A stretch of 64,000 nt of DNA from Tateyamaria sp. Alg231-49 (GTDB lineage: Bacteria; Pseudomonadota; Alphaproteobacteria; Rhodobacterales; Rhodobacteraceae), in NCBI RefSeq assembly GCF_900143535.1, contig NZ_FRFA01000008.1, positions 62,001 to 126,000 of the forward strand. Direction: 5' to 3'. A program made the position numbers and the translations under genes. A model generated the notes under the pieces. The model was not told the DNA's origin. It did no database searches and saw only the letters and a program-made list of their open reading frames with translations. Positions 45,915-57,363 of the stretch are shown in pieces; within the stretch, counting starts at the first letter, position 1, and each line of letters opens with the position of its first letter.

Positions 45915-46097
45915 TCAGGCATCATGCACAAGCTCCAGTGCAACATGAGCACCATCGATCACCACTTTTCCGGCGTCTGGAAAGTTCACAGTGATCCGGC
46001 CCGCAATATTGCTTTGGACCTGACCAACGCCCCATTCCGCACAGTCGGGGTGGCGCACCAACATGCCGGGAGCCAGAATGGCATTTAAATTTTCCAT
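45915..46097 (-). CDS. DUF3553 small protein
   Basis: The 60-residue protein contains a CarD/Tudor-like motif: PGMLVRHPDCAEWGVGQVQSNIAGRITVNFPDAGKVVI. The PGM..HP..PEWG.GQVQS pattern defines DUF3553, found in alphaproteobacteria and in the C-terminus of some helicases. The fold suggests nucleic acid or RNA polymerase contact. It is divergent from chpT by 26 bases. Function not established. Confidence 0.85.
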   Translation of the reverse strand: MENLNAILAPGMLVRHPDCAEWGVGQVQSNIAGRITVNFPDAGKVVIDGAHVALELVHDA

Positions 46098-46123
46098 TGC
46101 CTGCCTTTCACGCGGGGCCTTCG

Positions 46124-46717
46124 ATGGGTCAGAGTAACGTCAACCTTGCAGCATTGATTGGCAGCCGCATCTGCCATGACTTGATATCGCCCATTGGCGC
46201 AATCAACAACGGTCTGGAATTGCTTGGCATGTCCGACGACCGCGAAAGCCCTGAAATCGATCTGATAACGGAAAGTGTCGAAAACGCCAGCGCACGCATC
46301 CGGTTTTTTCGCATTGCTTTTGGTGCTCCCTCTAACACACTGATGGGTCGGTCCGAAGTCATCACCATTCTTCGGGATGTGACGAGCGGCGGGCGAATGA
46401 CGGTGGCCTACGGGCCGATGGATGACCAACCCCGCTGGGCGGTGCGCTTGGTGTTCCTTGCGGTCCTGTGCCTTGAAACCAGCATGCCATACGGCGGCCG
46501 GATTGAGGCAAGCTGTGCATCTGGCAAGTGGACGATCACGGGCCACGCCCCCAAGACCAACGCAGATCCTGCCCTTTGGGCGGTCTTATCTGGCGCAGAG
46601 CCTGATGGACTGGCCCCGGCCCATGTTCAGTTCGCACTGCTTCCTGCTGTGGCAGATGACGCCAAACGCCCGGTCACCTGTGACGCATCAGAAAACACGC
46701 TGACCATCCGTTTTTGA
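46124..46717 (+). CDS. chpT: Histidine phosphotransferase ChpT
   Basis: The 197-residue protein has the DHp-like helical pair ALIGSRICHDLISPIGAINNGLELLG, in which the histidine carries the phosphate, and a degenerate ATPase-like C-terminal domain with no ATP motifs. In alphaproteobacteria ChpT passes phosphate from CckA to CtrA and CpdR, controlling motility genes and cell cycle or gene transfer agents. ATG 46124 is used because similarity starts at LAALIGSR; an earlier in-frame ATG at 46097 gives nine extra residues. Divergent from DUF3553. Confidence 0.88.
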   Translation: MGQSNVNLAALIGSRICHDLISPIGAINNGLELLGMSDDRESPEIDLITESVENASARIRFFRIAFGAPSNTLMGRSEVITILRDVTSGGRMTVAYGPMDDQPRWAVRLVFLAVLCLETSMPYGGRIEASCASGKWTITGHAPKTNADPALWAVLSGAEPDGLAPAHVQFALLPAVADDAKRPVTCDASENTLTIRF

Positions 46718-46783
46718 TCGAATTCGCAGTCGCGTAAATCCATGAAGACCTTATCGCAACAGATTGGTAAGATATGATTTAAT

Positions 46784-48049
46784 TCAGGCGCGCACGGTTC
46801 CATCACCCCGAACGAGGTACTTGAAACTCGTCAGTTGCGCCGCCCCGACAGGACCGCGTGCGTGCATCTTGCCCGTGGCGATCCCGATCTCGGCTCCCAT
46901 CCCGAACTCACCGCCATCTGCAAACTGGGTTGAGGCATTGTGCATCAGAATTGCGCTGTCCAACTCATTCAGGAACCGGCCTGCCGCGTCCGCGTTTTCG
47001 GTCAGAATGCAGTCAGTGTGATTGGAGCCATGGGTGCGGATGTGGTCAAGGGCCGCGTCCAGATCTGGCACCACACGGGCGGCTATATCCATGTCAAGGT
47101 ATTCGCGCCCCCAATCCTCATCCGTTGCGGCCATCACATCCTTGATGGACTGCAAAGCGGTGTCCGCGTGCACACGCACACCCGCATGGATCAAAGCACT
47201 GATCACACCGCGCCCGATGCTGTTGGCAACATCAGCATGGATCAGCAAGCATTCTGCGGCGCCACAAATGCCTGTGCGCCGTGTCTTGGCGTTCAGCACC
47301 ACTTTCAGCACCTTTTCGGCATCCGCATCCTTGTCCACGTAGATGTGTACGATCCCTTCGAGATGGGCAAAAACCGGCACGCGGGCTTCGCGTTGCACCA
47401 GCCCAACCAGCCCCTTGCCACCGCGCGGGACAATCACATCGAACGTATCGGTCATCACCAGCATCTCACTGACCGCAGCCCGGTCCCGGGTGGGGACAAG
47501 CTGGATAGCGTCCTCGGGCAGGTTTGCATCGCGCAAACCCTGCTGCAGGCATGCATGAATAGCGGATGACGAATGAAAGCCTTCCGACCCGCCTCGTAGA
47601 ATAACCGCGTTACCAGCCTTCAGGCACAGCGCACCCGCATCCGCCGTCACATTGGGCCGACTTTCGTAAATCACACCAATCACGCCAAGTGGCGTGCGGA
47701 CCCGCTGGATATTGAGCCCTGTAGGTTGCGTCCAATCGGCGATCACCTCGCCCACCGGATCGGCCTGCTCGGCCACAGCGCGAAGACCATCGACGATGCC
47801 CTGAATGCGGTCCTCGTCCAGACGCAAACGATCCATCATCGCGTCTGACAATCCTTTTTCGCGACCGTATTCCATGTCCTTGGCATTGGCGGCAACGATG
47901 TCTGCCCGATTGGCCCAAACGTTGTCCGCCGCACTTATCAGGGCCGCATGTTTGCGTTCAGCACTGGCGGAGGCAAGCACAGTGGCCGCCTGTTTTGCCC
48001 GCGCTCCGATGTCGGCCATGAGGCTGGGAATGTCAGCAAAGTCTTTCAT
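46784..48049 (-). CDS. proA: Glutamate-5-semialdehyde dehydrogenase
   Basis: The 421-residue NADPH-dependent enzyme reduces glutamyl-5-phosphate to the semialdehyde in proline synthesis. The cysteine nucleophile lies in [16 protein letters not shown], and the ProA signature [20 protein letters not shown] and the [29 protein letters not shown] region are present. ATG 48049 with an AAGGAAAG ribosome-binding site is used. It follows proB after 74 bases. Confidence 0.95.
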   Translation of the reverse strand: MKDFADIPSLMADIGARAKQAATVLASASAERKHAALISAADNVWANRADIVAANAKDMEYGREKGLSDAMMDRLRLDEDRIQGIVDGLRAVAEQADPVGEVIADWTQPTGLNIQRVRTPLGVIGVIYESRPNVTADAGALCLKAGNAVILRGGSEGFHSSSAIHACLQQGLRDANLPEDAIQLVPTRDRAAVSEMLVMTDTFDVIVPRGGKGLVGLVQREARVPVFAHLEGIVHIYVDKDADAEKVLKVVLNAKTRRTGICGAAECLLIHADVANSIGRGVISALIHAGVRVHADTALQSIKDVMAATDEDWGREYLDMDIAARVVPDLDAALDHIRTHGSNHTDCILTENADAAGRFLNELDSAILMHNASTQFADGGEFGMGAEIGIATGKMHARGPVGAAQLTSFKYLVRGDGTVRA

Positions 48050-48123
48050 AGCGGCTTTCCTTGGAAACGGATTTGCAGGTGTTTTTAAGCTTTCGGAGGC
48101 AGCATTTACAGCCAAAAGGCGCG

Positions 48124-50261
<2,138 letters not shown>

Positions 50262-50367
50262 CTAGTACAGGTGGGCGGTGAAAGGAATAGGCGTTGCGCG
50301 CACCCTCTAGCTTGTCGGCCTCCTCCAAAGGATTTCAAAAAGACAAAGCGCGCGCCCGCCGGTTGGG

Positions 50368-50904
50368 TCAGAATTTATGACTGTATGTCCATGTCGGCAC
50401 CGTTTTGTCGCGTGCCACGCAAAAGCTTTCGGCATCTCCGAGATACTTGAACCCGCAATGGGTCAACACCCGGGCCGAGGCCGGATTGTCCTGAAAAACG
50501 CTCGCAAACATCGCAGCATTCTGCATTGGGTTTTCGTTTACCAATGCTTGCACCGCATCAGAGGCTAGCCCGGTGTTCCAGAACGGTGGTGCCACCCAGT
50601 AGGCCACTTCCGATTGCTCGCGATCCATCCGGGCAAGAGAAATCAGCCCCATCACTTCGGAGCCACCGGATTTGTGTCCATCCATCGCCCAGATGTCTTC
50701 ATCTCGTTGATCGGCCATAGCACGCGTCACAAAGGCCTCGGTCATGCCGGGGGGAACAGGATGTGGGATCGATGTGGTCATATGAGCGACGCGTGCGTCA
50801 GACCAATACATCTCGATCAGACCCATGTCGGACTTGCGCAATGGACGCAGCACAAAACGCTCTGTCTCAATTGGGGCCAAAGTCACAATTTTCTCCATCT
50901 CCAT
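50368..50904 (-). CDS. GNAT acetyltransferase (RimJ/RimL-like)
   Basis: The 178-residue acetyltransferase has the ETERFVLRPLRKSDMGL N-terminus and the acetyl-CoA-binding region NTGLASDAVQALVNENP, then VFQDNPASARVLTHCGFKYLGD. The RimJ/RimL subgroup acetylates N-terminal amines of ribosomal or other proteins or small amines. GGAGGA eight bases ahead supports ATG 50904. It lies 2 bases after the LysE gene stop on the same strand, so the GNAT-GNAT-LysE-GNAT run is coupled. Confidence 0.85.
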   Translation of the reverse strand: MEMEKIVTLAPIETERFVLRPLRKSDMGLIEMYWSDARVAHMTTSIPHPVPPGMTEAFVTRAMADQRDEDIWAMDGHKSGGSEVMGLISLARMDREQSEVAYWVAPPFWNTGLASDAVQALVNENPMQNAAMFASVFQDNPASARVLTHCGFKYLGDAESFCVARDKTVPTWTYSHKF

Positions 50905-50906
50905 CG

Positions 50907-51509
50907 TCAAGTTCCTCCTCCGAACAAAACAAACAGGACCGACGCAACGGTCAGACCTGCGAGGGTGTACATTAGATAGGGTTCCGCGCGCGTGCCCGAA
51001 AGGCTGCGTGCGATGCGGTCACCGGCAAGTGTCCACATGGGATGCAACACCACTTGCGTGCCCAGCAGGATCGCCGCAATTGTCGCCGTGGCGATCAAAG
51101 GATCGGTGCCGGGGGTCACAAACCCGGTAAAGCCTGCGACGATCATTGCCCATGCCTTGGGGTTCAGCGGATGAACGATCAGCCCGGCCGCAAAACCGGG
51201 CGCTGTCGCACTCGGATCACCCGTCCCAAGGCGCAGGTTCGCCACTTTCCATGCCAGCCAGATGATATACGCGGCAGAGACCCATTTGAGCGTTTCAAAC
51301 ACCCAAGGGGCCCGATCCGCCAGTTGCATCAATCCAAAACCGACGGGCCAGATCACAAGCTGTTTGCCAAGCGCGACACCGGCCACAAACGGCAATGCTG
51401 CGCGAAAGCCATAGCGTGCGCCAGTGGCCAGCAACGCCATGTTCGCCGGGCCAGGCGTTCCAACCTGAGAGGCCGCAAACACTGCAAAAGAGGTGGCTGC
51501 GACACTCAT
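50907..51509 (-). CDS. LysE-family amino-acid exporter
   Basis: The 200-residue membrane protein with about six hydrophobic segments shows the SQVGTPGPANMALLATGARYGFRAALPFVAGVALGK family signature near the N-terminus. LysE/RhtB proteins export basic amino acids or homoserine lactones by proton exchange. It is embedded in a cluster of acetyltransferase genes and overlaps the upstream one by 4 bases. The exported compound is unknown. Confidence 0.85.
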   Translation of the reverse strand: MSVAATSFAVFAASQVGTPGPANMALLATGARYGFRAALPFVAGVALGKQLVIWPVGFGLMQLADRAPWVFETLKWVSAAYIIWLAWKVANLRLGTGDPSATAPGFAAGLIVHPLNPKAWAMIVAGFTGFVTPGTDPLIATATIAAILLGTQVVLHPMWTLAGDRIARSLSGTRAEPYLMYTLAGLTVASVLFVLFGGGT

Positions 51510-52051
51510 CTTTTTAGGTCCTGCGCCAACAGGCCAAGGATCAGGTCATCGTGCCATTTTCCAGCAATTAGCGCTGCTTCGCGTTCGCGCCCTTCGACCA
51601 CAAAACCGACCTTTTCGTAAGCCGCGATCGCGCGCTCATTGAAATCGAGCACCCGACAGCCCAGCCGGTGCAGCCCCATAGTGTCAAAGGCATGCGCTGC
51701 CAACAACTGCATCGCCTCAGTGCCGATGCCTTTGCCAAGCGCATCCGGGTCCACAATCCCGATCGCAATTTGTGCGCGCTTGTCGGAATAGTTGATGGTG
51801 TGAAGACGCACGCCACCGGCCAGCGCGCCGCCCGCCTCGATGATCCATGCGTACGCGTCGTCGATATGGGATTGGACCCAAGCCTCGGCGGCCTCTGGGG
51901 TGATATCGCGTACTGCGGCGGGGTCGGCCCCAAACATCGCCTGAATCTCGGGCGTGTTGCCAAGTGCAAAGCGTGCGGTGACATCCAAAGGGGTGGCTTC
52001 ACGCAAGACGACGCGGTCACCATGCAGTGTGATTTTATTGGCCAAGTTCAT
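51506..52051 (-). CDS. GNAT acetyltransferase
   Basis: The 181-residue RimJ/RimL-type acetyltransferase begins ITLHGDRVVLREATPLDVTARF and has the acetyl-CoA pyrophosphate-binding segment GKGIGTEAMQLLAAHAFDTMGLHRLGCRVLDFNERAIAAYEKVGF. The substrate is unknown. Its start codon overlaps the previous GNAT stop (4 bases) and its stop overlaps the LysE gene start, indicating a tightly coupled four-gene unit. Confidence 0.88.
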   Translation of the reverse strand: MNLANKITLHGDRVVLREATPLDVTARFALGNTPEIQAMFGADPAAVRDITPEAAEAWVQSHIDDAYAWIIEAGGALAGGVRLHTINYSDKRAQIAIGIVDPDALGKGIGTEAMQLLAAHAFDTMGLHRLGCRVLDFNERAIAAYEKVGFVVEGREREAALIAGKWHDDLILGLLAQDLKR

Positions 52052-52548
52052 GCGTCACCTTCCCACATTTTGCGCGACAAGATCACACGGTTGATGGTCA
52101 CGTTCGCCTTACGCGACAAACACGGCGTTTCTTTGAATCCGTTGGAAACAAAACCGATCTTTTTCAGTACATTTCGAGACGCTTCGTTCCCGGCGATGTA
52201 TCCTGAATCGATTGGTGCATCGCTGTGCGCAAAGTGCGCATTTACAACCGCACGGGCCGCCTCGGTAGCGTATCCCCGCCCCCAATGCTTGGCCCCATAC
52301 CAATACCCAAGATCGCCCATGATCGACACACAGCCAACCAGCTCATCCGCGCGGCACACCGCATAGACCATAGCCTCACTCGCAACCTTGTCGAAAAACG
52401 CCAACGCATCGGCTTCTCCGTAAGGGTGCGGTACACGGGTCAGCCATTGGCTAACGGCAAATTCGCCGATCTGTTCCGCCACAGTCACCGCATCCGATGC
52501 GCGATACGGGCGCAGCAGCAGACGTTCGGTTTCAAGTGTTCTGGTCAT
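52048..52548 (-). CDS. GNAT acetyltransferase (RimJ/RimL-like)
   Basis: The 166-residue acetyltransferase begins MTRTLETERLLLRPYRASDAV and carries the GAKHWGRGYATEAARAVVNAHF motif, with IAGNEASRNVLKKIGF after it. First gene of the coupled acetyltransferase/LysE unit that follows rpmA. Start at ATG 52548, where family similarity begins; in-frame sequence upstream runs into the rpmA-GNAT gap. Paralogous to, but diverged from, the two others in this cluster. Confidence 0.88.
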   Translation of the reverse strand: MTRTLETERLLLRPYRASDAVTVAEQIGEFAVSQWLTRVPHPYGEADALAFFDKVASEAMVYAVCRADELVGCVSIMGDLGYWYGAKHWGRGYATEAARAVVNAHFAHSDAPIDSGYIAGNEASRNVLKKIGFVSNGFKETPCLSRKANVTINRVILSRKMWEGDA

Positions 52549-52646
52549 TAGACCATCCTCGCTGTTGGCAGGAGGGGCGGAAACGTAAAAGGGACCGGCG
52601 TTTCCGCCGATCCCTTCGAATTTTGTCAAAACCCGTGAGGTGCGGC

Positions 52647-52916
52647 TTATTCAGCGGCCTCCGCGACCGGGAGAACCGAAATGAACGTGCGGTTTTTAAG
52701 GCCTTTGTGGAAGGTCACAGACCCGTCCACGGTTGCAAAGATCGTGTGATCTTTGCCCATGCCGACGCCATCGGCTGGCCAAAACTTGGTGCCGCGCTGA
52801 CGCACAATGATGTTGCCAGGAATTACAGCTTCGCCGCCGTATTTCTTTACGCCAAGACGACGACCTGCGGAGTCGCGACCGTTACGGGATGAGCCGCCTG
52901 CTTTTTTATGTGCCAT
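52647..52916 (-). CDS. rpmA: 50S ribosomal protein L27
   Basis: The 89-residue L27 has the signature [42 protein letters not shown]. The N-terminal residues reach the peptidyl-transferase centre. The C-terminus is typical of Rhodobacterales ([11 protein letters not shown]). It follows rplU by 12 bases on the minus strand, forming the standard rplU-rpmA pair. Confidence 0.97.
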   Translation of the reverse strand: MAHKKAGGSSRNGRDSAGRRLGVKKYGGEAVIPGNIIVRQRGTKFWPADGVGMGKDHTIFATVDGSVTFHKGLKNRTFISVLPVAEAAE

Positions 52917-52928
52917 TGGTGTCTCTCC

Positions 52929-53615
52929 TTAGCCTTTCGCCATTTCAGCAGCCTGTGCGATCCAGCCTTCACGCTCGATCCGGCCTTTGAACGACAGTTT
53001 CTCGTCCATAGCAGCAACGTCCTCGGGGGTCCATGCTGCGATCTGCGCGAAGGTGGTCACACCAGCTGCGTGCAGTTTTTTCTCAAGTGCGGGGCCAACG
53101 CCGGACAGTTGCTTGAGGTCGTCACCACCGCTGGCGGCTGCCTTGGCAGGTGCTGCCTTCTTGGCTGCAGCCTTAGGTGCGGCTTCGGCCTTTGGCGCTG
53201 CTTTGGGCGCTTTGGCTTTCTTGGCAGGCTTGACCTCTTCGGCGGCGGCTTTAACAAAACCGGCGCCATTTTCGGCAGCCATGATACCGGAAGCCGCAGC
53301 GCCCGATGCCAGAATGTCTGTCACACGCACCAGCGTCAGTTGCTGGCGGTGGCCCTTGGTACGCTTGGAAGAGTGCTTCCGGCGACGCTTGACGAAGTTG
53401 ATCGTCTTTGGGCCTTTGATCTGCTCGATGACTTCGGCTTGTACGCCTGCATCGGCTACAACGGGCGAACCAACCTGTGGTTTGTCACCACCGATCATCA
53501 GCACTTCGTTGAATTGGACTTTGTCACCTGCGTTTGCGGCCAGTTTTTCAACGCGGAGCGTGTCGCCCGATTGAACTTTGTACTGTTTGCCGCCGGTTTT
53601 GAGAACCGCGAACAT
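52929..53615 (-). CDS. rplU: 50S ribosomal protein L21 with C-terminal HhH extension
   Basis: The 228-residue protein: the first ~105 residues are L21 ([25 protein letters not shown], then [24 protein letters not shown]). The rest is extra: an Ala/Lys/Pro-rich linker ([20 protein letters not shown]) and a C-terminal helix-hairpin-helix-like domain ([34 protein letters not shown]). This extension doubles the size of L21; similar tails occur in Rhodobacterales. Start at the L21-conserved MFAVLKTGG. rpmA follows. Confidence 0.95.
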   Translation of the reverse strand: MFAVLKTGGKQYKVQSGDTLRVEKLAANAGDKVQFNEVLMIGGDKPQVGSPVVADAGVQAEVIEQIKGPKTINFVKRRRKHSSKRTKGHRQQLTLVRVTDILASGAAASGIMAAENGAGFVKAAAEEVKPAKKAKAPKAAPKAEAAPKAAAKKAAPAKAAASGGDDLKQLSGVGPALEKKLHAAGVTTFAQIAAWTPEDVAAMDEKLSFKGRIEREGWIAQAAEMAKG

Positions 53616-53726
53616 GGTCGTCTTCCTTTGTCTGCCGCGTCCTGTGGCCCCGGTTGCCCGGTGTTTGTGCACCCCTGGTTGGGGTCCGCCTCGAACAGCG
53701 CGCCCGTGTGGGGCGTCATGTAAATA

Positions 53727-53763
53727 AAAAGCAGCCCGCGTTATGCAGGCTGGTGGGCGGGCT
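53727..53763 (-). terminator. Terminator after DUF2059 gene pair
   Basis: On the minus strand AGCCCGC pairs with GCGGGCT (positions 53757-53763 and 53733-53739), followed by GCTTTTTATTT. It lies ~45 bases beyond the stop of the gene ending at 53809, and upstream of rplU. An alternative pairing of GGCTGGTGGGC with GCCCATCAGCC overlaps it. Confidence 0.7.
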
Positions 53764-53808
53764 TATGTGCCCATCAGCCCATCAAGTCAAGAGGGGTTTC
53801 TTGGCCCT

Positions 53809-54588
53809 TCAAAGATCGTTCTGAGGCAAAAGGCGCCCTGCCGCCTGCCCAAGGCCAAACGACAGGGTGGCATAGCTGTTTGCGAATGCTTCAAACAGCA
53901 CGTCATCAAGAGCCATGGCGACTTCGGTGTTCCAAAATGCGGTATAGATAGCAACGTCATCCTCGCTCAGCGGGGATTGGGCAAGCGCATAATACCCTCG
54001 CAACCAGCGTTCCGTTTCGGCCTGCATCAAGGCGCGCTGTTCCTCTGTTTCTGGGGGCGGCACGATTTGGGGGGATGTTTCCGCAATCCCGGCAAAGAAT
54101 GCTGTCTGAGCTTTCATGGCGGCATCTGTGTTGCGCTCGACCAGATCTCGGACCTCCAGAAACTCGGTGATCGCAGCATTGCCTGCCGATGGCGCGGCCG
54201 TGGCTGCGGCCTCAAGCTCAGGGTTGAGCATGGCCTGACGGGCCTGCACCTCCAGATCGATGATCCGCGCGCCGACATCGCTTTCAAAGAACAGCAGGGC
54301 CTGCGCGGCCACTTGCTCTTCCAGATTTTCAGCAAAGGCTCCACGTATTTCTTCTTCCAAACGCGCAGGGTCATAGAGGCGGCGCACTGTCTCAGCCCAG
54401 ACATTGCCGCCCTGCCCGTTCAGGATGCCTTTATCGACGGCCGTGCCGTTTTCGATCCCGTCAGCGGAAAAGGCCGCGATCAGCGCCGGGATGCCCATCG
54501 CATCCACAAGCTGGTCTGTTTGCGGACTGGCCAGTGCAGCACTGGCGCTAAAAGCCAGCGCAGATAAGGCGGCGCGCAGGGTCATCAC
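53809..54588 (-). CDS. DUF2059-like secreted protein
   Basis: The 259-residue exported protein has a short signal peptide (MMTLRAALSALAFSASAALA, mature from SPQTDQL). The body is helical, with repeated patterns FAENLEEQVAAQALLFFESDVGARI that match the DUF2059-type FxSxxG helix. Its function is unknown; probably periplasmic. The ATG overlaps the stop of the upstream paralogue by 4 bases, so both come from one transcript. No enzymatic motif is visible. Confidence 0.7.
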   Translation of the reverse strand: MMTLRAALSALAFSASAALASPQTDQLVDAMGIPALIAAFSADGIENGTAVDKGILNGQGGNVWAETVRRLYDPARLEEEIRGAFAENLEEQVAAQALLFFESDVGARIIDLEVQARQAMLNPELEAAATAAPSAGNAAITEFLEVRDLVERNTDAAMKAQTAFFAGIAETSPQIVPPPETEEQRALMQAETERWLRGYYALAQSPLSEDDVAIYTAFWNTEVAMALDDVLFEAFANSYATLSFGLGQAAGRLLPQNDL

Positions 54589-55412
54589 AGTTCCTGACTG
54601 GGCTGTAGTCGCTGCATGGCAACTGCCAGTGCCTCGAACCGGTTTGCCATAACCTCGTATTGCACAGCGTTCATCAGATCATAGACCTTGCGCATTTTGG
54701 GGTTCTCCAGCGCTTCGGTGTATTCCAGCACCTCAGCATCGGAAAAGGCCTGATAGGTATAGGCCGACCCGATCAAGGCGTTTGCCTCAATCTCGGCTTT
54801 CATCGCGTCCTCATCTGTCTCAAGCAGTGCGCGCAGATCCGGCTCCTCGAGCTGTAACTCGATCACACCCGCACCAGCCGCAGCCATCAGAAAACGCACT
54901 TGCACCTCTTGAATAGCACGCACCGCCGTGCCTGCACTGTCCGATGCGGCGTTCATACGCTCCAGATAATCCAGCCGAGGACTGTCGATCCGGGCAAGCC
55001 CTGCAATGATGGCCTCGCCACTTTCGTCCTTCAACTCCCCCTCCTCACTCATATGCGACGAATTCTCGGCCACAACCAACCGCTGGCCCAGATCGGTGGC
55101 GTAAAAGTCTGCCGCATGGGTCAGCAGATCATCCTCCAGCGTCTTTTCCAGCAGGTCGAGGGCGAGATCATGCATAACATCGGTTGCAAAGACTTCTGTG
55201 GTCAGGCGGGTCCATTCAGAGCCGAACGCCTCGGCCTCAAGACCCAGCATATCGGGCGCGGAACTTGCCGACAGACGAATGCTCTCAAGTGCAACATCAA
55301 AGCCGGTGACTTCCAGAAACTCCTCCAATTTGGCCCGGTCAGCGGCCAGCGCCAACCCCGGCATCATGACCAAAACACTCAGCGTGAATGCGAAATAGCG
55401 AACTGCGCGCAT
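54585..55412 (-). CDS. DUF2059-like secreted protein
   Basis: The 275-residue secreted protein has a signal peptide (MRAVRYFAFTLSVLVMMPGLALA, cleaved before ADRAKLEEFLE) and DUF2059 features (LEDDLLTHAADFYATDLGQRLVVAEN). GGAAGGAAAGAG directly upstream supports ATG 55412; upstream in-frame sequence is not real. It is the first of two tandem, translationally coupled paralogues next to tRNA-Ser. Role unknown; the two may form a hetero-complex. Confidence 0.75.
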   Translation of the reverse strand: MRAVRYFAFTLSVLVMMPGLALAADRAKLEEFLEVTGFDVALESIRLSASSAPDMLGLEAEAFGSEWTRLTTEVFATDVMHDLALDLLEKTLEDDLLTHAADFYATDLGQRLVVAENSSHMSEEGELKDESGEAIIAGLARIDSPRLDYLERMNAASDSAGTAVRAIQEVQVRFLMAAAGAGVIELQLEEPDLRALLETDEDAMKAEIEANALIGSAYTYQAFSDAEVLEYTEALENPKMRKVYDLMNAVQYEVMANRFEALAVAMQRLQPSQEL

Positions 55413-55584
55413 CTCTTTCCTTCCTCTAACTGGGCGGACCATGCCGGTCCTGCCTTTATTATTGCGTGTAAGGGTATGCCTTTTAGCTTCTGCGTCCACC
55501 AAATTTAGCGTGTGGTCATTTGCGCGTGAAAAGTACCTTGCTCTTGGGGCACTGAGCATCTAATTGGGCGCACCAGACCCCCGC

Positions 55585-55674
55585 GGAGAGGTGCCGGAGT
55601 GGTCGAACGGGGCGGTCTCGAAAACCGTTGTGGGTGCAAGCCCACCCAGGGTTCGAATCCCTGTCTCTCCGCCA
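55585..55674 (+). tRNA. tRNA-Ser(CGA)
   Basis: The 90-base class II tRNA has acceptor arms GGAGAGG... and ...CTCTCC, discriminator G and an encoded CCA. The anticodon stem-loop GCGGT-CTCGAAA-ACCGT exposes CGA, which reads UCG serine codons. The long variable arm (TTGTGGGTGCAAGCCCACCC) and T-arm GGTTCGAATCC are clear. Accessory genes begin immediately downstream, so it may be an integration site, though no repeat of its 3' end was found. Confidence 0.96.
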
Positions 55675-55870
55675 GCATCACTTGTAAATAATTGAATTTG
55701 TTTACAAAAAGCGCGACCGTGTTTTTCGTTGCCACATCTTACCTGCCATCAGCGGAGTGATACGTCGAATTGCACGTTGAAACACGTAGCCACTCATTCC
55801 GCCCCAAGGCTCGTCAAGTTGGATCTGTCCCAGAAACACATTTTTAACCAATACCTGAAACGTTTCTATC

Positions 55871-56053
55871 ATGCAGGTTTTCAAAATCGTCGTTCGCCCT
55901 GATCCGGATAGGCCTGATTTGCGCCAAGGCTGGGTGAGCGCGCAGTCAGAGGGGGCCGCGCTAAGGCTACTCAATCTTCCAAATGCGATCGTTTCACCTA
56001 GGCACGCCCTATGGCCGGGGCCTCCACAAGCAAAGGTATACTGGTCGAATTGA
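55871..56053 (+). CDS. Small hypothetical protein (mobile-element type)
   Basis: The 60-residue protein begins MQVFKIVVRPDPDRPDLRQG and ends LWPGPPQAKVYWSN, compact and aromatic/proline rich. It resembles small orphan proteins of alphaproteobacterial plasmids and phages. No ribosome-binding site is evident. It lies between tRNA-Ser and the HNH endonuclease and is the first probable gene of the accessory stretch. A longer minus-strand frame across the same bases has an unlikely composition and is rejected. Confidence 0.5.
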   Translation: MQVFKIVVRPDPDRPDLRQGWVSAQSEGAALRLLNLPNAIVSPRHALWPGPPQAKVYWSN

Positions 56054-56140
56054 GCTTCCAACTCTGTTAAACAGCGTGGAGCGAAACGCTTGGACTTCTT
56101 TCCTCTATGAGCAATCAACTACTGCTTGTATGCTGACAGG

Positions 56141-57148
56141 ATGTCTAAGCAGTTCCTATCCCATGAAGATTTCGCGCCCAGAGACTTGGAGCATCATGAA
56201 GTTGCACGAATATTGGGCAATTTCTCTACCGCCGAGTTCGCAGCGAAGTATGCTCAAATGTATCCTGAACGGGCGCCCGGCTCGGTTTTGCCCGGCGACT
56301 ATGCCTACAACAACAGGCAGCAGGCTCGGAACAACTATCCTTCCTTCTTGGAGGTAATAGGAAGGGCGAGTTACCGCTTCGTTGGTCTATCAGCTGGACA
56401 GGCACAAAAGCATGGTAAAAATCCCGATTGGACCCGCGACGAGCTTATCCTCGCGACTGAGTTCTACAAGACGCACGCTCCCAAGATACCGGGGAAAACC
56501 GATGCTCGGTTGATCGCTTTGGCAGACGACATTAGGGCCGTTGCTCATGGTCGCGGTCTCTACGGCGATGAAACGTTCAGAAACCCGAACGGCTGCTACA
56601 TGAAGTTGATGGAGCTGAGGAAGTACGACCCAGCTTACGCAGGTAAGGGGCTCGGAAGGAAATTGCGACCTCTGGAGCAAGGTGTTTGGGATCTACCTGA
56701 AGACAGTCTTTTGGCCGCTGCTAAACATATACGAGAGGCTCTTAAATTTCTGGAGGAAAGCAGAGATTTAGGCGGACTGATGGTGGAGTACGACGAGCCG
56801 GAAGTAGCAGATGCAGTCGAGGGAGCCATCGTTACCCGGATACATCGAACGCGGGAACGCGATCCTAAGATCGTCCGTGACAAGAAAAAACAGTTCTTGG
56901 CCCAGCATGGCAGCCTCTACTGTCAAGCCTGCGGTTTTGACTTTGCAAAACGATACGGCCCGCGCGGCGAGGGGTTTATCGAGTGCCACCACACAGTGCC
57001 GGTGTCCGAAATGGGAATCGGCGCGAAGACCAAGCTTGCCGACCTGATGCTAGTTTGTTCAAACTGTCATAGGATGATACACGCTAAGCGCCCATGGCTT
57101 TCGCCCGACGCAATCAAAGGCCTGCTAACTGGCAACCAGTATTCCTAA
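56141..57148 (+). CDS. HNH endonuclease (McrA-like)
   Basis: The 335-residue protein has a C-terminal zinc-stabilised HNH nuclease: CQAC (C261, C264), the catalytic ECHH at 281-284, then CSNCH and the final RMIH. Upstream are an N-terminal domain (residues 1-80) and a middle domain WTRDELILATEFYKTH as in type IV (methyl-dependent) or orphan HNH restriction enzymes. ATG 56141 follows GACAGG. It is alone with no methyltransferase gene next to it, which suits a type IV or solitary defence nuclease. The target base modification is unknown. Confidence 0.8.
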   Translation: MSKQFLSHEDFAPRDLEHHEVARILGNFSTAEFAAKYAQMYPERAPGSVLPGDYAYNNRQQARNNYPSFLEVIGRASYRFVGLSAGQAQKHGKNPDWTRDELILATEFYKTHAPKIPGKTDARLIALADDIRAVAHGRGLYGDETFRNPNGCYMKLMELRKYDPAYAGKGLGRKLRPLEQGVWDLPEDSLLAAAKHIREALKFLEESRDLGGLMVEYDEPEVADAVEGAIVTRIHRTRERDPKIVRDKKKQFLAQHGSLYCQACGFDFAKRYGPRGEGFIECHHTVPVSEMGIGAKTKLADLMLVCSNCHRMIHAKRPWLSPDAIKGLLTGNQYS

Positions 57149-57363
57149 GAGCTTTTGACCAGCGTCGTAAGAAGACTTATCGCGTGTCGATATTCGCGGT
57201 AGTAACTCGCGAGAGCCGCCAACTATGTTCCTGCAGGGTCGCTTGACCGGAGCCAGCCCGAAGCGGACTTTGATAAATACTTTTTCTTGCTCCGTTTTCG
57301 CCTTCAGCTCACTCGTCTATGTTGTTTCATTCAGATTGGCTACAAACGAAAGCCCTCACTTAA

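Noticed and set aside
55702-56118. 138-codon minus-strand frame after tRNA-Ser
   Set aside because: No family pattern or ribosome-binding site; the plus-strand 60-codon frame inside it has a more protein-like composition.
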